Of a stretch of 64,000 nt of DNA, positions 58,780 to 64,000 are shown in pieces (the first letter of the stretch is position 1; every line of letters begins with the position of its first letter). The notes under the pieces were generated by a model. It saw nothing but the letters and a program-made list of their open reading frames with translations. It had not been told where the DNA came from and made no database searches. Origin of the DNA: Haemonchus contortus (Eukaryota > Nematoda > Chromadorea > Rhabditida > Trichostrongylidae); assembly GCA_000469685.2 (NCBI GenBank), contig LS997567.1, positions 8,504,874 through 8,568,873 on the forward strand. The letters run 5' to 3'. The translations under genes and the position numbers were made by a program.

Positions 58780-59698
58780 GCGCATCGCCTTCGTTATAGC
58801 TGTGCCCATTTAAGAGCACGCCAAGTGACACATTATGGCATGCTACTGGCAGAAAGAAACAGCAACAATAAGAAATACTGTTTAACTTTGAGTACAAAAC
58901 CTACTTGTACTACTAGTAATCGCTTGCAACTCCACTTTTTGCTTGTTCAAAACCGCTTTTTTATTTGCCCCTAGCTCCCCATGTTTGGGAACTGGGTCTG
59001 GAAACTGGCGAAGAACCGGCCCGATTAGCTCTGAGAAGTGTACATTGCTTGCCAGCGATTTGGGTTCATCGTTTGCAAGCCCTATGCACGACGGAGGAAT
59101 CAAACCCTCACGAATGCAAAGACGAAAAGAAAGCACCCTTTCTGCGCCATTGGAACGGTTGAACTTGCGAGCATTCCGGCCAACCATTTGATAGAACTCA
59201 GGTTCGTTGGGGAAACAGTAAGAGATGGTCGGTCGACATTGACGTGTCAGGTCATATTTAGACACAATTCACTCACTAGTCAAGTACAGTACACGTTGTG
59301 CTCACAAAGCGGGCACACGACTATTTTGTTATAAAGAGTCCTAAGCACTTTTGGTTGTATCAGTGATCTTACAAGCTTTCAAGCAAATCTCAGAAAGAAA
59401 GCAGACCTCGCGTTACCCTATCGAGGGCAGGAACGCTCCTGTTTCTGTGAACTTTGCTGCTCAATGTATATGAACTAGAGAAACATTATATTAAGGAATT
59501 TGTACTTACAGCATAGTTTTTCTTGATAATTTTGGATATGTGTAGATGTAGTACAATACATCTGAGGTAATTGCGCTCATGTGGCTCGAGAAAACATGGC
59601 CTTGCAGACCTAGTAAATCCTGGGGGGATCGATAACGAGGGGTCAAGTTATTAGCTTCACTATCAACCAACAGGTGAATATAGATGTATATACATACA
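58780..59698. repeat. Block II, middle part
   Basis: Homologous to 50,010-50,770 in the same order (AAGAGCACGCC, GAACCGGCCCGATTAGC, TCTGCGCCATTGGAAC, GGTCGGTCGAC, GGGTCAAGTTATTAGC). A 127-codon minus-strand frame (58,882-59,265; YQMVGRNARKFNRSNGAERV, KHGELGANKKAVLNKQKVEL) is open here but interrupted in block I. I do not recognise it. Confidence 0.6.
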
Positions 59699-59699
59699 C

Positions 59700-61291
59700 T
59701 GCGTCTCCAAATGATACAGCCACCCCTAATTTCCCCCAAAACTAACAGTATACCATGTTTCTGAAAAAAATGTCAAAGTAAAAAATGTATCAAATCTGAA
59801 TTGCAATTGGCACATTATCATCAAATTCCAGTTCGGAAACAGAAACATTTTTCTGGTCAATTTTTCAGTAGAGGGTGCTTTTCCAACGTCTCCAAATGAT
59901 ACAGCCACTTCATGCCTTCGTGTCATGTTTTAGTTCAACGCAACGAAATTGCTTTCATTATGTAATGCTCTCCATTTTCAGGCAATGGGAAGAGAAATTT
60001 GCTTTCGGACTTCGAATAAGGTCAAATCCTCGCGAAAAAGGAGCAGGGACTGTCAAATCGCAGAATCGCGCGAGATTTGGATCGTTGTCACGCAGTTTTG
60101 GATAATTTCATCAAGAGTCCTGATACCTATGATGAAACCAGAAGACGTGTTGAACGTCCTTCGCTGCTGTTCAACGGAGACAAGCGCCGTATTTTGAGGG
60201 AAGCATCGAACTCCATCAACTACTGTATGGAAATACGATCGTCTCTAAACTCCAGTGTCTCAAAAAAACTGTTTGGAAGGTGATCAGAAAGTCCAAGTTT
60301 ATCTCGAAGCGGAAAATGCGTAAGGCATCCTTCATGACAAAACGTCATCGAGAAAATCGGGTCGATTTCGTTAGAAGAAGCAGCCGAACCGAGTTTAATG
60401 AGGTGTTCTTCATGTGCTGATACTTGACCTTCCTTCTCTTAATGGTTTTTGTTCTTCAAGTCGTTTTTTCCGATGAAAAAAAGTCTAATTGTGATGGTCT
60501 AGACGGGAACCGATTTCAATGGCACGACTTGCGGAAGGAAAACTTCAGTTTTCTAGATGGAACTTTAAGGGAGGAGAGTCATGGTTTGAGCCGCAATTCC
60601 ATCGAGCAGGCTTAGCCGCTCATGTTTTGTACCTAAGAAGATGAGCTCGTCTGTTTGACGAACGGTTATGCGCCGTGCACTTCTCCCTTCTTGGCGTCAG
60701 TATCGTCACTGAAATCTTGCTTTCATGCAAGATAACGCTCCAACTTACGTCAGCAGGAGGACCCAAGCTTGGCTCTCTCGGCATCGGATTGCACTTCTGC
60801 GACTGGCGACAGCCCCGATTCAAATCCGATGTAAAATGTATGGGGCTTCATGGTGCAGAAAATTTACGCCAAAAACAAGCAATCTCGAGGCGTCAAGGAG
60901 TTGAAGAAAGTGATCATCGAAACATGGCACTAAGTTTATCAGGAGCTGAATGATAGTCTTTATTTGGGCCCAAACCATCGTATTTTCGGAGTAATTCGAT
61001 TGAATGGTGGACTAACTGATTACTGACTTTGCCACTTTCTCTCCTTGTCGCATGACTGTTGTTAAGTAGATCAATTTTATCAGTGGCTGTATCATTTGGA
61101 GACGTTGGAAAAGCATCCTTTACTGAAAAATTGACCAAAAAAAAGTTTGTGTTTCCGAGCTGGAATTTGGTAATAATGTGCGGATTGCAATTCAGATTTG
61201 ACACAATTTTCACTTCGGCCTTTTTTTCAGAAACATCGTATGCAAAGAGTTTTTGTAAAAATCAGAGGTGGCTGTATCATTTGGAGACGCA
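59700..61291 (+). mobile_element. Tc3-like DNA transposon with ~209-bp TIRs, transposase dead
   Basis: Each TIR (59,700-59,908 and 61,083-61,291) begins and ends with the motif CGTCTCCAAATGATACAGCC, a double-site TIR as in Tc3-type elements. The interior encodes a decayed transposase in plus orientation. The HTH/linker part (60,050-60,283) reads ARDLDRCHAVLDNFIKSPDT and DKRRILREASNS. The catalytic part (60,465-60,560) reads VVFSDEKKSNCDGLDGNRFQ and WHDLRKENFS, with the first Asp. The C-terminus near 60,818-60,945 reads PDSNPM, stop, NVWGF, then KNKQSRGVKELKKVIIETWH; the stop replaces the catalytic Glu. A 60-bp non-coding insertion interrupts the frame near 60,405. It inserted into block II. 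Confidence 0.9.
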
Positions 61292-61417
61292 CTGTCTCCA
61301 AATGATGCAGCACCGCACATGTCACTTGAATGGGGAATCGATATGAATGCGAACTCTTCACCCTCGGATTAGATTCAACATAATTATCAACAGAAGATCG
61401 AAAGCACTTCAACTTAC

Positions 61418-62799
61418 CAGGGAAGAATCCCAAGTTGAAGTGGCCATTTGGAATGTGACCTACACTGCCAAACGTGTTTTTGGATGCTGAGTTCAAATCT
61501 GCTTTCCAAATTTGCCGAGCATTTCTCTGAACAGAGTTATGAGGGTGGTTTCAGGGAGCTTAACATGAGAAAACTTAAATTGCATGGATATCCCTCAGCT
61601 CTCAACGGCGGCTTGGTGAAGGGGTTAGCGTGACGCATTATAGGCGAAAGGCTAGGGATCGGGTTTTTTGGGGGACGGAGTTTTTGCATTACATAGGATT
61701 TTCCCTTTAAGGACTAGAAAATACTCTTATGGTGTGATTATCACATTTTATGACCTTTCAATGCTTTTACTGATATTTACCTACATAAAGTAATACTTTA
61801 GTTTTACTCGCATGCCCATGCACTCTATATTCACAGTAGGATAACTTTTGTCACTCGAATGAACAAATGTGATACTCTAGTACGCAATGCTCGAAACAAA
61901 GAAGCTTCTCACAATGGGAGCAACGGATGAAGAACTCAGTTCATTGCTTTACACTTACTAACCCCAAATCAGAAGGAAAACAGAGTTGTGTAGGCGTCCC
62001 AAAATCACCCGGGTCCCGGGTGAGTGCTTAAGTAGATGAATATATGAGAAATTTCCTAAATCTAGCCGGACATAACTGAAAGTGGACAAGCGACAGTGAG
62101 CGAGGAATGGTGTCTCGTGTGTACACGCAAAAGTTGAGATCATGAGCTATTACATATGATGTGGTGCGTTTGACCATATTTTTGAAAGGAAATGAGAAAT
62201 AAGCTTTTATCGAGCTGCAATAGCCTAGTAGTAGCCTCGAGCAGGGTGTCAATCCCTTCACCTGCTTTTGTAGATTTAAGGAGCACTGAATAGCTTTCTG
62301 GTCTTCGAGTCCACTATCACCAGCGCCACTCTTGGTAAGTCCGGAGCTGTTATGCACCATCGGACCCAATCCAGCATCAGCACCTCATTCTAGCATCATC
62401 GCTGCTCATCGTATGCATTTTCCCTCCCGGACCTCCAAATTTTGCGCGCGCACGGAGGAATCTCTCTCTCGGTAACGGATAGCTAGGTAGAAGAAGGCAT
62501 CAGCAAAGGCATTAAAAGGTCATGGAACGTGATAATCTCACCATAAGAGCATTTTCTAGTCCTCTAGGGAATGCAAAAACTCCGTCTCCCGAAAAACCCG
62601 ACCCCTAGCCTCTCACCTATAAAGCGTCACGCTTACCACTACACCAGGCCGCCGTTGAGAGCTGAAAACCACCCTCATAATTCTGTTCAGAGAAACGCTC
62701 GGCAAATTCGGAAAGCAGATTTGAACTCAGCATCCAAAAATACGTCTAGCAGTGTAGGTATCATTTCAAATGGCCACTTCGACTTGGGATCCTTCCCTG
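61418..62799. mobile_element. Foldback element with ~290-340-bp TIRs and a tRNA-like segment
   Basis: Left arm 61,418-61,760 and right arm 62,513-62,799 are reverse complements: AGTTGAAGTGGCCATTTG, GAGCTCTCAACGGCGGC-type sequence, GGGACGGAGTTTTTGCAT and GGACTAGAAAATACTCTTAT each recur inverted. The left arm has about 45 extra bases near 61,557-61,600. Inside each arm is GGCGGCCTGGTGTAGTGGTA followed by AGCGTGACGC (right arm, minus strand, 62,623-62,653), which resembles the acceptor and D-arm/A box of a tRNA. The interior 61,761-62,512 has no recognised protein. It inserted into block II. Confidence 0.78.
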
Positions 62800-63500
62800 A
62801 TTAGATAATGTGGCTATGTTTACTTGAAAAACAGAGATGTTCAAAACAACAATTGAACGAAATCTCATTCTAAAGCTGATTTGCGTGAACTTATTTAAAA
62901 GAGGTATCAAACAATCATTCTTACTGGTATCTCAAACATCTTGATTCTCAAGGCTCCCATATGACGAAATTGAAACTGATATCTGAAATGGAGAGCTGTG
63001 GTAGAAAGGATCTGAATCAGACAGCTGTCATGATACTGTATCAAAATAATATTTGAAAAAGTATTTCTGTCACTGTTAAATCCAGCAAAGAGGTGCTCCT
63101 GAATAGACACGGCAGCAGCGAAGGCCATGGGTCAATAGAAATCAACCATGAGGGGTCGATGGCTGTGGTGCAGTAGGAACGGAATTGTTGCGTCGCGGCA
63201 AGAGGGACGCCGCGCGCGAAGGAATATAGCAGAATGAAGCAACAGGTAAGAAATTCAGGAACAGGAACCTATAAAAGAATCATGCCTAAAATAAGGATCG
63301 CGTATCGATTGAGCTGTATGAAGAACGCTAGAGCTGTACTCTAGAGCCGCGTACGACGAATCGTTTACAGAAAACCGTTCCTACTGCCCGCCCCCCGGGG
63401 TCGACCAGCTCAACGTTAATTAGAAGGCGATCCAGCCATCTGCTACAAATGTGACATAATTTCATGACGGACCATAAGAATTATTGTAAGGCAATATGTA
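62800..63500. repeat. Block II, end part
   Basis: Homologous to 50,990-51,340: GGAGAGCTGTGGTAGAAAGG (partner at 51,070), GGCCATGGGTCAATAGAAAT (partner at 51,205), GACCAGCTCAACGTTAATTA (partner at 51,238). About 230 bases of GC-richer DNA (63,170-63,400) are inserted relative to block I. Confidence 0.62.
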
Positions 63501-64000
63501 CTCTGAGTGTTTAATCAAATCACGATTCTACAAGATCCTCCCTACTTACGATCTCACTTGACACTCGTTGAGAAGGCAACCTTGATGGACCGTTCAGACT
63601 TTTTCGTTATTCGAAAAAACCTTTTTTATAGTGCTCCTATCTCATAACTGACCGAAATTGGGATTCGAATCGTGAAATGATTGAGGTTGAGGAAATCGAT
63701 GAGTCAAATCACGTTTCCAGATGAAATTTCTGGAAACTGCCATGGGAGGCATCAGAATACTTACATTCCACCCTTTCCTACAACGTAGTGTTACGCATGC
63801 CTATCACAGATTGAAAAGAAAAATGAGTGAGTAGCATACGATGCTGTTATGCCCGCAGATAACATAGCGTACACTTGAAGACTCAAACTTCTTCTCAAGT
63901 GAAAGTAGAACAAAGAATTTCAAAAAGGAAGCCGATAATTCATTCTCTACCTGGATTCCTCATGAACACGACTATGAAACGGTCTTCATACGAACTACAT
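63501..64000. other. Unassigned end of window
   Basis: No gene or repeat recognised. Confidence 0.45.

Noticed and set aside
43714..64000. ATP-binding cassette exons for the transporter
   Set aside because: No Walker A, Walker B or LSGGQ-like coding was found on the plus strand in the remaining 20 kb.

Overview
The window reads as intergenic and intronic DNA from a nematode, most likely a strongylid such as a hookworm. The reasons are: introns of 48-80 bp ending in TTTTCAG- or TTCAG-type acceptors, abundant RTE-clade retrotransposons, a CR1-like LINE, a Ty3/gypsy pol fragment, Tc1/mariner relics, long (AT)n and (TG)n tracts, and tRNA-derived SINE-like repeats. The species is an inference. 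Nothing prokaryotic was seen.

Layout. From 1 to 20.5 kb the sequence is almost entirely nested transposon debris: several RTE copies (two of them with a 5' half inverted against the 3' half), a minus-strand Tc1-like transposase, a minus-strand gypsy pol, a plus-strand Tc1-superfamily transposase between two opposed RTE fragments, and a second RTE family at 12.9-15.1 kb. From 20.5 to 31 kb it is sparse: a TG tract with a ~128-bp minisatellite, an old RTE scrap, a plus-strand mariner, and a possible 60-residue gene at 29.4 kb. From 31 to 43.7 kb there are SINE-like repeats, a second TG-plus-minisatellite unit, a CR1-like LINE at 36.7-40.2 kb, and the best host gene: five consecutive phase-compatible exons at 42,126-43,713 encoding part of an ABC-transporter transmembrane domain (P-glycoprotein/ABCB type), with a possible earlier exon at 32.3 kb. 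A nearly complete minus-strand RTE (43.76-47.04 kb) starts about 45 bp after the last donor site. From 47 to 64 kb there is a small TIR element, several large inverted-repeat elements, a Tc3-like element, and two direct copies of an unrecognised repeat block (about 48.99-51.3 kb and 56.45-63.5 kb), the second enlarged by nested insertions.

Working together. Only the ABC-transporter exons look like a functional host gene; no ATP-binding domain was found in the window, so it is either split by very long repeat-filled introns or broken. The most unusual content is structural: complementary 5' inversions in RTE copies, a shared inverted junction in two copies 5.8 kb apart, a 2-kb segmental duplication carrying half an RTE plus a small TTAA-type TIR element, and the unrecognised duplicated block with its foldback insertions. 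All calls are by eye; element boundaries are good to tens of bases unless a splice site or TIR is named.
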